From NCBI GenBank assembly GCA_019279435.1, contig JAAALK010000084.1:12914916-12978915 (forward strand): 64,000 nucleotides of DNA. The letters are read 5' to 3'. Made by a program: the position numbers and the translations under genes. The DNA comes from Zizania palustris. Taxonomy: Eukaryota > Streptophyta > Magnoliopsida > Poales > Poaceae. This document shows positions 35,057 to 47,674 of this stretch, in pieces; within the stretch, counting starts at the first letter, position 1, and each line of letters begins with the position of its first letter. The notes under the pieces were generated by a model. It made no database searches and had not been told where the DNA came from. It worked only from the letters and a program-made list of their open reading frames with translations.

Positions 35057-38000
35057 ATGATGGAACAAATGGCATGCTTGCTATGAATGTGATATCACGA
35101 CACAATAAACCAAAGAAATCAAACACAATTCAAGTTGTGCCTAGGGGTAAGTGTTTTAATATTTATTTTATTGTATCTTCTTTTGTTTTTCTCTAATATA
35201 ATTTATCTATTTAAAACATATATTTGTTACAGACTATATGTGTACCGAAGAAGATGAAAAGATTAATGAATATTTAAAATCATTACCTGGAAAAAAGTTT
35301 TGGTAGATATCAACAGCGCGTGGTTAAATAGAAATGATATGGAGTGTGTTTTTCGCGATGACATGCAGATGAATGGCGAAGTGAGTATATGTATGAAGTA
35401 TATATATAATTTAAGATGTTGTTTTAATTTAAGATGTTGTTTGTCTACTAATTGTATTCTTTTCTTACAAATAGGTCCTCAGTGCTTATATTCATTGTAT
35501 AAGGTATGAGGACCATTTACTTCACAGAGAAGATGGAAAGGTTTTTTTGGAGAACACGTATATTTCGAGCTTGCTTAAGCGTGATGGTGACCCTGACGTG
35601 GTCTTAAATTATAAGGATGATGATGATCTCGGTAAAAGAGTGGAGACATATTTGCAAGCTGATATGGTAACTAATATCTCATTTCATCTATACTGAAATA
35701 TAAAATCTATCATTGTATAATGTTAATGGATAAACATTAATCTTTATTACAGGTCTTCATTCCGATTAACATACAAAATTTTCACTGGTACCTGGCAGTG
35801 ATTAATGCAAATAAAAGTGAGGTACATATTCTTGATTCAATGGGACTAGAAATAAGAGACCGTAGAGACCTCGAAACTACAGTAAGTAATTAGTATAGAT
35901 TATAGATTTTTTTCTTACGATGGTTTTTTTGTTATTATATTTTGTTAATAATTAATATTGTAATGCTATACATTTATCAAAATAGTTGAAAGGGCTAGAG
36001 AGACAGATCAAGCTTGTAGCAGAACATAAATTTTTTAATCAAGATAAGTGGCCAAACCACGATGTTGCATCATGGCCGGTTGTAGAGAAGATCACGGAGC
36101 AAATGCAAACAGATGGGTACAGTTTACGTGGCTTATAACTTACAAAATTGTTTGATTTTATTTCTACATATGTTGTACTAACTAATCATTTTTATTTTAA
36201 TTGGAATATATAGAGTATCATGTGGTCTGTGGATGATAAACTACATGGAATATTGGACTGGATCTTGCTTATCTGATAATGTAACTCAGGTAAATTAAGA
36301 AATATCATATTTCATGGTATGTATATTTATAAACTTGCATTATGAATGTTTATTTATATATTATTATACTATTTTGCAGGATGATATAATAAATTTTAGA
36401 TTTAAGCTGCCCTCTATCCTATGGGAGTCCAAATTAAATACATATAAAGGACAACAACAAACAGAATCTAAAATTGAAGATATAGAGGGTCCAAGTGATG
36501 TTGAGATTATTGAAACTCCGTTTAAGTCAGCTAAACTGTCATATGTATCAAATACAAAGAAAGAACAACAAGATCCTGAACAGAAGAATGAAGATACAGA
36601 GGGGCCAGCTAAAGTTGATCCTCAAGTTAATATTATTGAAGAACAGAAGAATGAAGATACAGAGGGTACAACTAAAGTTGATCCTAAAGTTGATATTATT
36701 GAAACTTCGTTTAAGGTACCTAAACTATCATACGCATCAAATGAGTTTAAATTAGATGTATCTCCATGTGTTTTTTTCCAAAAAAAGAAGAATAATTTCG
36801 TCAGCCACCGAAGAATTGGTGCGTGCATTACGCACGTACATCATGTCGATAGACAACAAATACTTACAGTAAGTACTTTTTATTTAGTACAATGATATGT
36901 TAGTTTAACTTTATCACATATGAGTCTGCTTTAACGAAATATATGTTAATCATTTAATAGGAAAGAATGGATTCGAAGCAGTAAGCCTTATCCAATTTCT
37001 ATAAGTATCAAGAAAATCATGGACATATTAGACACAAATAAGCCGATGGATATTGATTGTTTTAATCTGGCTGTTCGGATGTTTGCATGTGATGAGGCCT
37101 TGTTGTGGTGTGAAGACAAATACCACTACATGGATCTACAATTTATTGTAAGTCATATCTATATAATAATTATTTTATATGTAATAATATAATATCACAA
37201 TTATTGTGTTCATATTCGTAATAACAATATTTTTTGATCAAAAACAGACCATATCCGATTTTATTCGAGACCCTCTCCGTAAACCCAAACTAGATGTTAC
37301 TCGGTTGGCAAAATTATTTGAATGTTGGCCTGATATGGAGTACAATATTTCAGATTGCAGCGATGTAAGTTATTATCCTTTGTTACATACATTATAATCT
37401 TCATATTGTAGTTGTATTTATTGCCCTTATATGAAAGGTTATATGAAATACTAAAAGTATAAAATAGTGTATAAATTGCACGTACTCTTGTTTCTCCTTT
37501 TATTTTCTATAAAATCATATTTATAATGTGTACTCCCATGTTTAATTTCCTAATGCAATGTTATTTCGTGGTTATTAATTTATATAGTAGCGTACGAATT
37601 TTTTATTGTTGAGTTTGTCATTTTGTAACTATATATCAATGATTATTTTTTTACAGATTCTAATACCTTACTCTTTCATGGAACGTCACAAACTATTCAT
37701 CTTTAAAATGAAGGCTAGAAAGGTCATTATAATGGATCCATTGCCTGTACCTACGGGGGTTAAGGTTTTTCATCCAACCGTGCATTATACCTACACACTG
37801 CTGAATATTGCTAATAATATGAAACTTGCCATGAATTTAGCCAATCCTGAGTGGAACGACGATGTATATAAATGGCATCGCGTATTACCAACATGGGTCC
37901 CGAAAACATTTGACTGGTAATTGCCTCCAAATATAAATATCTAATTAATTTAATTATTACTTACGTTGAATAACATGTAACATTAATATGTCTTTTGCAG

Positions 38001-38285
38001 TAATTTAACAGGATATCTGGTTATCAATTATATGCGCGCATGGAATGGTATAAGATTACCATTAATTAGCACAGTGAGTGCCCACATATTTATATTTGCC
38101 TCATGATATTCTATATTACTGTTTCTCTAATAATTATATGTCAAATGCATTTACATGATAAAAATGTATTGAGAACAAAGTTTCTTGTAGAAATACTGAA
38201 GTACGCTGAGAATGAATGCAAAGAGAACATTCCTGAAGTAATTCAAGAAATTCTAAAGCGCGTTGAAATATTTCAATTTGTATAG
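35057..38285 (+). CDS. Ulp1/C48-type cysteine peptidase gene with two peptidase-like modules
   Basis: Exons: 35057-35146, 35233-35380, 35475-35666, 35753-35881, 35986-36116, 36214-36289, 36380-36868, about 36962-37147, 37248-37364, 37657-37916, 38001-38073 and a last one ending at 38285. Module 1 is a SUMO-protease-type (C48) domain: His in NFHWYLAV (35783), Asp in ILDSMG (35834), Gln in QTDG and Cys in GVSCGLW (36221). An acidic repeat linker (QKNEDTEG twice) follows. Module 2 repeats the fold: His in MERHKLFIF (37687), Asp in IIMDPLP (37735), but NLTGYLVINYM has Thr at the Cys position (38008). Lesions: one base seems missing in the A-run near 35291 (the frame changes before VDINSAWL), exon 36962 is one base out of phase, and the last exon has no clear AG. 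Such genes occur in plant transposons; Ulp1 enzymes cut SUMO from proteins. Role here unknown. Confidence 0.75.
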
Positions 38286-38440
38286 CACTCGAGTGCTTTT
38301 TCTTTTTTACATGGGAATAGATGAGATGATATTATTCCTATATGGTTCTGCACTAAGCAAATTTGATCTTCAGTTTGCATTCCTTTCTGACGTCAGCCCC
38401 TAATTTAATTGTCAAACAAATATTTATGGTTTCAATTATT

Positions 38441-38468
38441 CCGTTGCGTAGCACGGGCACACTACTAG
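38441..38468 (+). other. Helitron 3' terminus: hairpin and CTAG
   Basis: CCGTTGC-GTA-GCACGG forms a stem of six pairs with one bulged T, followed by GCACACTA and the terminal CTAG, then host T. This is the signal at which Helitron strand transfer ends. Confidence 0.75.
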
Positions 38469-40259
38469 TTAGTAATAATAGAAATTAGAAATGAAAGTGC
38501 CTTAAAGTAAGTGCTGCGGAGGAATAAGAATATAATTTTGTATAACAGAAGTCTTGGAGAGGAGACAAGTAGGAAAATGGATAATACAAATTCACAAATA
38601 AAAATTATATAAAATATGAACTATCAGAAATACTAATTAGCACTTTCAAATTGATGATTATAGCAAAGTCTACTGATAAGTACAATGCACCATAAAATAT
38701 TTTAACAGAAAATGTGTATTGATTCTCTGTAACTCAGAGGCCTGTTCAAAACTACAACATCTATGGCTATAAATATTCGAGTGCCCTCTACTTTTTATAT
38801 GTATACATATATAATTATTTTTAAAGTTGTTTATTGTTTTATATTTAATTTGTTTGTTTGAACCTTAAATGATTAATATAAATATCAGTTGTATCCATCT
38901 TTAATCTTTCATCTTCTTCTGTTTTGAACTAATCGACCGTGTAGTTCGTTTTGAAATGTGGGAACTTTTCTGTTTATCTGGAAATCAAACCGTTTTCCCT
39001 ATGGGACTTTGGAGTGACACCTAAAATATTGACAATTGGTACTGCAGATAATTTTTCACGAAGTTTCATGGAAAAAGAAACGGTTTTTGATGCTTTGGAA
39101 TGAAGGGATTTGATGCTTTGGAATGTTTGCTCTAAAAGTATTATAATATAGAATTATTTTCCATTAAATTCCAATGGAATACAATCTTTTATATCAGTTT
39201 CATAAGAAATTAAACACGCATGAACATTGTAATCATGTATTTTATATTCCTACAGATGTTCTTATAGTAAACCTAATACAAATACAATCAAACAGTTTAT
39301 ATTTGTAGTGGATTATTTCTTTAAAATAAATTCCCATCTAATAACTTTTTTCTTTTTTTTCTTTCTTTGTTCTCATGTAAAGCTAGCTTATTGTATAAGA
39401 AATGGTTTTTTTCTCCTCCTTAAATGACACATTGGGACTACTCTTATAAAGTTTTTAATAAAATATATACCATGTGCAAATGACTTGTAGCAAGTATTAC
39501 TCCTCTAGTCCCAACAAGACTTTACTTCTGTTTATTCTAATTTATTAAAAAGAAATTACCTCTATCTCTTATACGATCTTGTATCTCTTAATTTACTTCT
39601 AGGTTGAGGCAAACTAAACCCTTCGATAATACAATTATTAATATATATATATATCAACAGTACATAATTAAAGTCATTTATCAATTTTTAGTTGTAAATA
39701 TACCTGTTAAAATTCCTAAATAATTATAATAAAAGTCAACTTTATTTCTTTTTGCTACTCATGTCTCAATGAAATGCTCATGTGTTTAAAATTTATCATA
39801 AATATAACAATATAATTATCTGTAAAATACACATATCATTTCTACACTACTACAGCTCTCGTGATTATATCTATCAACGTTTTTTACTTATATTTTTAAT
39901 AAAGTGCGAAAGAGTAGTAGGATGAAAGGAATATATGTTTTACCTAAAAATATATACTCACTCTGATTTTTAAAAAGAAACCGTTTCGGACTCTATTTAA
40001 AATTTTCAAAAAAATATTGTTTTGTATTTTTGTGTATTCCGGATGCTTTATCAAAGTACTATTCCTTTTTGACTAATAGGACAAAGATATTATTAAATTT
40101 AATTATCATATATACTATTTAATATGTATAAATAAATAAATATATGTACTAATTAATTTTTTCTTTGATATCTGAAATGATTTCTAAAACGAATTCTTTT
40201 AGAAATCGAGTAGTAAAAAATTACCTAAAAATGGAAAAGCTGTTTATTCGTACTGCTTA
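38469..40259. other. AT-rich non-coding DNA
   Basis: Very AT-rich, no gene, RNA or bounded repeat that I can support. Likely old repeats. Confidence 0.5.
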
Positions 40260-40947
40260 GGGTCTCTTTGGTTTGGCTTCCGAAAGCAGCTTTTACTTCT
40301 TGGAATCCAAAAGCCAAACCAAAGGGTATATTTCCATCCAGCGGCTTTTAGTAAAAACAACTTTTGGTGCAGTGTAAATGTGAAAGCTCCTCCAGACTTG
40401 CTTTCTGCGGTTTTTGGCTTCGCAACCATACAAAATTCTATAAATTGACATTTTAAATTTCATACAACCATACAAAATTTCATAAATTGACATTTTAAAT
40501 TCATACAACCGTACAAAATTTCATAAATTGACATTTCAAATTTCATACAACCATACAAAATTTCATAAATTGACATTTCAAATTTCATACAACCGTACAA
40601 AATTTCATAAATTGACATTTCAAATTTCATACAATCATATAAAATTTCATAAATTAACATTTCAAATTTCATACCATACAAAATTTCATAAATTAACATT
40701 TCAAATTTGATACAACCATATAAAATTTCATAAATTGACATTTCAAATTTCATACAACCATACAAAATTTTATAAATTAACATTTCAAATTTCATACATC
40801 CATACAAAATTTTATAAATTGAATTTTTTACACAGCTCACAGCTCAAACATCTTCACAGTCGTTTCAGCCAAATGACTTTCAATTTTCTCAGAGCTAACA
40901 TCCCACAACAGATTTTTTCCACAGCCGCGTCTCAATCAAACACAGCC
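40260..40947. mobile_element. Tourist-like MITE with TTA duplication
   Basis: The left end is GGGTCTCTTTGGTTTGG and the right end ATCAAACACAGCC, a partly matching inverted pair with the TTTG core common in Tourist/PIF-Harbinger MITEs. TTA flanks both sides (40257-40259 and 40948-40950), the target of that superfamily. The middle is occupied by a minisatellite. There is no transposase. Confidence 0.55.
40433..40820. repeat. 42-bp minisatellite, about nine units
   Basis: Units of the form CATACAACCATACAAAATTT plus CATAAATTGACATTTCAAATT repeat without gaps, each with a few changes; one unit has lost a few bases around 40672. On the minus strand the unit stays open and reads as 14-residue peptide repeats, which I take as a consequence of the 42-bp period, not a gene. 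Confidence 0.92.
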
Positions 40948-43900
40948 TTAGCGAGGGTGTTCTGGGAAGCTACCTTTTTATGGGGGCGGTGCACGGATGT
41001 GGAGGCGCGACTGAGTCAGCTCACGCCTTTCCATACTTGCATACGCATACGTCACCTCCAAAGAGCTCGCATATATATCTTCCATGTTTCAACGCTCCTC
41101 CACGGCCTGAAATTTTAACGATTTTTCATGGAAACTTGTTTTATTGCCGAAGGATTTCTCTAAAATATCCGGTGCATTTGTTCTTTTACGCAAGTTCTAC
41201 AGGCTGTATTTTTTTCCTCATTTGTTTCTTTTTCTACTACCTCTTGTTTAAAACTCTGTATTTTTATTAAACTTTGATCATTATAATCTCATCCTTCTCA
41301 TTTTCTCGGACTACAGAATAGATATGATGTCTCTTTTCAAATAACTCAAACATTCGTACCATATTTAGATTTATCAAAATTAGAGATTTATCATTATCTT
41401 TTATAAGTTGCAGACTTTTGCAGGTGTAGTTAGCGATCATCCATTCTAACCATCAAACAAAAAACCAACAGCTAGATAAGCTATCACTTCCAACATTCCT
41501 TTACTTGTTTCATTCATATCGATATTTAATAACTAAATTAATCCTCTCAAAAACATTAAAAATCAATAATTCAGTAATAGGATACCATTTTAATTTATAT
41601 TTAATCTATTTCAGATGAAATGTTTATTTTTCCACCACCAGAAATTGTTAACGCTCAAAAGCTCATCTAAATTGACTTCACGGATGATGGAAGAAATAAT
41701 ATTGTGGATTTGTTTTTGGTTGGATTAACGATGACACCGCCCGACTTCCATATAAATAATTTCTTTAAATAATATTTTTATCTAATTATCTATCTTATTT
41801 TTTCTTATTTTAATTTTTTTCTTTCCTTTTTTGTTTGTTGGAAAAAGCTGGTGTCCATTTATGCAGTAGTGAAGTGGCTGCAAAGTTGATCCTGCTTCGT
41901 GTCATGAGTTGTACTTGGAGGGTGGAGTGACGTGGGCATGCGTGCCCAGCCAGACAAGGGACTTTATCTCATCTGTCAGTTGATAAGTATGATTGCAGGA
42001 GCACTATATCTCATAAAATAAAATATGATGGTCAATATTTTAAAATATATTAAGTATTAAGTAAAGATTAAAAAATCGGTTTTATCGAAGGATAACAACA
42101 TTTTTAAATAATTTATTAATATTAACGCCAAAACCTAAAAAAACTATATAACGGCTCTTCCCCATAAAAATATTGTACTTAATATATTTTCTTTTTTTCT
42201 AAAAAAACTATTCATGTTTCTAATTTACATACATATTTGTAATGAACAATACTGCCATTTCATTTTACGACTAGATTACTACTTGGAACATAATAATTTC
42301 ATAGAATTTGTATGAGAATTAGTACAAATCCTTCAAAATTGACATCAAGTGACTCGAGTGTCCATACCGTAATTATTTTGCATTCACAATATTAGTATTA
42401 ACATTAATTTATATGTATGTAAATATTGAATAAATAATAATACACATGTATCATAATCTACGATTATTTAATGTAATTAATAGAGTTTTGTTATTTTCTG
42501 GTCTCCATGAAAAAAATACATACCTAGTAGATGTTTGGGTACAAAGAGTATAAATAGATAAAGTATATTATCGATAAGAAACTTTAGAAGTCTACTTTGA
42601 CCGAGCAAGCAGTTTGAGCACGCCTAAAACCAAGTGCTCCTACTCCTGTAGTCCTGTTGAAGCAGACAGCGGAGTCCCCATGCACATGTCAATCGAGGGA
42701 CGGACGACTGAGCCTCTGCCCTCTGCAGTCTGCTGCACTTTGTTGCCGATCATCACACGTCACTGCACCTCTCCTCACACTTTTACTGTACTCTCTTTGT
42801 GCTGTTCAGTCATGTGGTTTCAAGTTTGAACAGCAAGCTACAAGCTAGCCTTGTAGAATGATTGAATGAATGAACTGCTCAGCTACCCGTTACTCAGCTG
42901 AATCGTTCTAAAGCATAATCTTGTATACACTAATTTAATATTTCTAAAATAATATAAGTTTATTTTTATTAGAAATAATATAAGTTTATTTTTCTTAAAA
43001 ACTATTTTCACATATTAATAATTTATTATGATATAAAATTATAGTTAATATTTAGCATCAAACTATACAAAATAAAACGCTAATTATTTTGCTGCTACAC
43101 GCGGTGCGCCAGAGATAGTTAAGAAATATTAAATGTGTAAAACTTGTTAGAATTTTGAAACAAAAATGTGTAAGAAGGTAAAAGTGAAATGTAGTTTGGA
43201 TAAAGTTAAAAAACTATTGATTTTTAAATTTAAAATAATATAAGTTATTTATATTAACAATTATTTTCACATTTTTATAATTTATTATACTATAAAAACT
43301 ACTGTTAATATTTAGCATCAAAATTTTGCAAAATAAAAACTCTAACGCGCAGTGAGCCAGAGCAAAAAAAAAACAGATAAAACGTTGTAGCCCGTTGGAT
43401 TGAAATTGAACGGCTGGATCGCCTAACTGCAGAGGGACGTTGTTTCGGTTGAAGTCAGAAGATCTGGTTCCCATTTCAACATATCCCTGGCCTGAAAAGG
43501 AGACGGGGACTAAAGTTAAGTAAACTAACGATAAGAGTTAACAAACAGGTAATATTAGAGTGAAAAGATAACAACCAATTAAATTGGTAGAGCAGAACTG
43601 AGGAGACGCCATGGCTGGACAATGAGCCGTTCGGTACTTCCTAGGCCAAGTCTTCGGAAGACCTGCAAACTTTGCCTTCGACCTGCTCTTTCTTGCCTTT
43701 ACTTGATGAATCTGATGGTAACTAAAAGCTCAGAATAAGTGTTGAGCTAAAATCATCATACATCATTTTGGAAGGATGATCAATGGTATATTATATAACT
43801 TCACAATAAACTTTTTGATTTTTTTAAGAAGGTCATATGGATCTAACCTTATTTGAAGGTTATAGGTGTGTCTTAAGACGTGATACGAGTATTTCTCAGA

Positions 43901-44267
43901 AGGTTACTTATTTTAGTACTATTTCCGTCTGAACTAGAGTTCTAGGGTTCATTTGGAATGGAGTTTTTTCGAAGAAATTTTAGAGGATTTAGTGCAATTA
44001 AACTTTCACAATAAACTTTATGAATTTATGGCTCCTGGATTTTGATACATTCATAATATCCATAACCAAAAAGTGATATTGGATTGGAATATCCTACAAA
44101 TGTAGGAGAAAGTGACTTGGAAATACTATGTACAAGCCTGATTCTCTCTATCTATCTCTTTTTTTCAGAAATAGAATTACAAGCTTGTTCTTACCCCTCA
44201 CTGCATACTTCTGCAGTAGTGTCAATGGTTTGGGTCTACAGAACTGTCGACATGTCAGCAGTGGCAG
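40948..44267. other. Non-coding AT-rich DNA with one diverged direct repeat
   Basis: No gene was recognised. About 42945-43085 and 43225-43345 are similar to each other: both contain AATAATATAAGTT, TATTTTCACAT, ATAATTTATTAT and GTTAATATTTAGCATCAAA. These are probably two old copies of one repeat. ORFs at 40980, 42614 and 44084 are short and without known domains. Confidence 0.5.
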
Positions 44268-44940
44268 TGTTATATGGCCAACAAATCGTATAGTTTGATT
44301 AGATTAAGATTAACAAGTTAAGAGATAGAATAATATTTTGTTATTAGAGATAAGCAGAGTTATTACGCTCTTAGGATTCTTAAAGAGTTTGTTAGGATTC
44401 CATGCTAGGGATAAAGTAAGGTATTAGCCCTATAAATACTAGCCATAGTATGAGATTAAATCAAGTAGAATGAATTATTTAGTTTCTACTCCTGTGCCTA
44501 CCAATTTGGTATCAGAGCAGCTAAGTTCTGAGGACTACGATCTGAACACAATGACGACGACCGCTCCATGTACTTCGACGACCGATCCCTTAATCAAGGC
44601 AATCACAAAGTTGAAGCAGGCTGTCGCCGACATCTCGACGTGCCTGACAAACCTCGAGGCACGGATAGGCCTGACTTTAATGGCCTCCATGTTGTCGGGT
44701 TACCCTACGACCTATTAGGTTTCCACACTGTGTCGTCGCCATCGTCACCGAATGCGGACGCAGAAGCACAAAAGGAGAGGAAGGACCGGGAGGCGCTCAA
44801 CCCCATCCTTGGATGATGGAGCCCTCGTGGCCATCGAGCACGCCGTGGCACAGGCTGCCCTCACCACACCCCTCCATGCCGCTGTCGATAAGGTCTTCAT
44901 GCTCTGGGCCACCTCGCCACCGTCCAGGATTTCCCCCAAG
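44268..44940 (+). mobile_element. 5' end of an LTR retrotransposon: LTR, primer site and gag fragment
   Basis: A short LTR is proposed at 44268-44503 (start TGTTATATGGCC, TATA-like CCCTATAAATACTAGCC near 44430). Three bases later TGGTATCAGAGC (44507-44518) is the initiator tRNA-Met primer site. A gag-like start follows at 44551 (MTTTAPCTSTTDPLIKAITK, then a short helical segment DISTCLTNLEARI). The frame breaks near 44700, and the downstream part reads on in another frame to about 44815. The rest of the element is missing. Superfamily not decided. Confidence 0.65.
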
Positions 44941-45229
44941 TCAATGATGAGATATGGGGAGGGCTACGCTAGCCAATAATTTTAAATTTAACCTCTTAGC
45001 CTAGGAACCATGCGCGAGAGGGATCATAGATCGTTACATTTCTAACGTGAGACACGCTAGTGGAACGAAAGAAGTTATTGAGGAAGCGCATCCTCGCTCA
45101 ACCTTGCCTTGCTCCCCCCATTCGTCGGCAATCAAGTTGATGAAGTCAGCAATCTCCACGTGAAGATGGTGATGAGCACAACTATTTGAGTAGCGTCGCC
45201 TCCATGGAGTCCACACGTACAAGGATGAG

Positions 45230-47036
45230 ATTGTGTCTCACACTGGTGTGCTAGCACCAATTACGAGATCTAGAGAGAAACTAATCTCAACTCTTGAGAT
45301 GGAATGGAGAGAAGAGGTGTGGCAGCTATGGTTCTAGAAATGGAATCAACAACCCCACAACCTCCCTCCTCCTCCCTTTATATAATACCCAAGCCCTAGG
45401 CCCTAATCCACATTAAAGACCAACATATCTAATCTATTTCATCTAGACTAAAACTTTTGGTTCGGAACAGAAACTTCTGATTTTATCATTCTGCATCAAA
45501 TTAATACCTGACCAGAACTTTCGGTTCACAACTAGAACTTCTAGTTTGAACGTTCTATATCCAATCCATAACTTCTAGTTCGTAACTAGAACTTATGATT
45601 TGGGTGTTCTGTTCCCAATTTAATTCAACCCAAAACTTACGGTTCACAATCGAAACTTTCGGTTCGTCCAAAAAATGAATTGCTAGGTCTTGTCTAAACT
45701 TCCGATCCAACCGGAACTTTCAGTATCTCTAGAATCCCAGAACTTCCGTTTTGCAACCGGAACTTCCGGTTCACCCAGAATTCATTTAGGCACAATTCCA
45801 TCAGTCTCCCATTTTCACAAGAGCCAATTCTTGCAAATTTATTAATCCATCCCCTTAAGCATGTGACCCGATAGGTTCATATGCAAATGACAGCTTCTCA
45901 GAAACCCTTTTCTGAATCGTCGATCAATAACGGTACCTAGCAGCACATATTGACCCTCAAAAACATACAAAGTAAAAATCATACTTTCTGAACCTTGATA
46001 TATTCATGCACCAATCCCTTTAACACATGACATTAGTCAAGCTCAAGGCGAGATTCGTGCCACCCTTGTTGGTTAGCTCGACATTTCACTCGATCAAGTA
46101 GTAAATTCAAATCCTAACTAACTATAGTGGCATGGCCATGCACTTTCCAATCTAACTACCTCGAGGGGCCTAGAGATGTCTCTCCTATTATTAAGAGTAA
46201 ATTCCATCTTGACCACTCACATCCCACGACATGTTTCATAACACATCTAAGAATGACCTTTATAACTACCCAGTTACGGAATATCGTTAGGAAGCTTCAA
46301 AGTGTGCTACATTCTAGAATCAAATGATGATCTCAAGTATAAGGACTTTACATGTACACCATTTGAGATGACAATTGATGACACATCACAATAAAAATCC
46401 CAGCAATATCACAAGTGGGTCTATCCAACACCATGTTCACCAATATGTGTTCACATCACTGATTTGACATCTCCATGTCTATGATCCATGAAATATGATC
46501 ATCAATCAATCGGATGTACTAATCTATGTTTCATCACTATCCCTCATGACAATATGAGATTAGGGATCATTTTGAGCAATATCATTATATAACAAAGAGT
46601 TACACATATAAGTCATGAACTTATTAATTAATGTAAATAGAATTTATTCAAGGAATAATATAACAATTATCCAACTTACATAAGCATAGACACGACACCA
46701 TCTTTCACATACACTTAACTCACTCACACAAGTATCTAATACCTATGGAGCTCAAGTGCACCTCATGGTTGGGCTATGATAGAGGTTTGTCAATGGATCT
46801 GCTATGTTCAGATCCGTGTGCACCTTGCAAATCTTCACATCACCTCTCTCTATGATCTCACGGATCAGGTGATATTACCGAAGTATCTATTTGGACTTCT
46901 AGTGAGACCTAGTCTCCTTGGCTTGCACAATGGCACCACTATTATCACAATAGAGGTCCACTTAGCTGGACGCACTAGGGATAACACCTAGCTTAGAAAC
47001 AAACTTTCTAATCCAAATGGCCGCCTTCACAGCTGT
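45230..47036 (-). mobile_element. Decayed Ty1/copia element: pol C-terminus and 3' LTR
   Basis: On the minus strand, about 47036-46740 reads as the C-terminal RNase H region of copia pol: AVKAAIWIRKF, LYCDNSGAIVQAKETRSH, YHLIREIIERGDVKICKV and NIADPLTNL, with three or more in-frame stops. Some 0.9 kb of non-coding DNA follows, then a purine tract (complement of 45804-45815, AAAATGGGAGAC) and an LTR starting TGATGGAATTGTGCC at 45803. Its other end is placed near 45230 without certainty. The LTR contains many variants of GAACTTCCGGTTC. The element is cut at 47036 by other repeats. Confidence 0.75.
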
Positions 47037-47134
47037 TGGTGCGTTTTCTGGTCACACTTTGACACCCGCATGGCCTAGGAGATCTGCTTAACTCCAATGT
47101 AGGTCCTACGTTCTTAGAAAAAGGGTTCAAGGCA

Positions 47135-47674
47135 TGTCAAAGTATCATGCATGCTTTATTTAGATGAACGGTATACAACATGAAACAAATACAATAGCAA
47201 GAGATGTCATACCTAACTGGTGACCATAATGTTTCGAAGTTCACCTCAAGAGATCAAATTGATGCAGTCGTGAGGATCCTGACCTAGTCGATATGGTTGT
47301 TAGGGGTGGCGGGACTCACCTCTTTGCCGAAGATCGGAATAATGCAGCCCAACTCCGAGTGCCAAATCCCATCGGGATTAAGCTTGGAAGCCAAGGGTGG
47401 CGATGCGCCGAGTAGTTATTTGATAGAGATGTGTTATATAATCTAACTAAGGGTACATATTTATAGTCCGGAGACTTACCGTCCAAGCACTCTATTCTAA
47501 CCGATTCTGGATAATCTTTATCTTCTTTTCATCTTTATCTCCATTGGCTCCTCTACATCCGACCAACGTTGTAACAGATGGGTTATTTGACCATCTTTCA
47601 CCGGACTCTTCTTGACTTTTGTTGATCGTACGACATCCTTGGTGGGCTCTAGGCTTTACCAAATCTTGGCGTCA
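47135..47674 (-). repeat. LTR of an unnamed gypsy-like family, minus orientation
   Basis: TGTCAAAGTATC..CTTGGCGTCA, 540 bp. Next to its right edge the minus strand reads CTGAAACTAGGGGCATGTAT, a polypurine-like tract, so it should be a 3' LTR with its internal region to the right. It has an inverted partner at 50513-51147. About 100 bases to its left (47036-47134) are unidentified. Confidence 0.75.

Larger units (their letters stand above)
22661..38468 (+). mobile_element. Putative 15.8-kb Helitron carrying a two-module Ulp1 gene
   Basis: The left edge is A|TCTATACACTATATAATAG and the right edge GGGCACACTACTAG|T, matching the Helitron rules: 5' TC, 3' CTRR, insertion between A and T, no duplication. 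A hairpin (38441-38456, CCGTTGC-GTA-GCACGG, one bulge) lies 8 bases before the terminal CTAG. Both termini resemble common grass Helitron ends. Contents in order: GC-rich direct repeats near the 5' end, basic-region exons, a nested tandem array, another GC-rich tandem repeat, and Ulp1/C48 exons. I found no Rep HUH motif or helicase, so it would be non-autonomous. The alternative is that the two ends belong to different Helitrons and the contents are a patchwork. Confidence 0.65.

Noticed and set aside
22661..38468. Mutator-like (Kaonashi-type) element as the carrier of the Ulp1 gene
   Set aside because: I saw no long terminal inverted repeats or 9-bp duplication around the Ulp1 exons, nor a MULE transposase; the Helitron ends explain the borders better.
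40460..40840. 126-codon minus-strand ORF with 14-residue repeats
   Set aside because: It follows from the 42-bp minisatellite period; there is no promoter or conserved domain.
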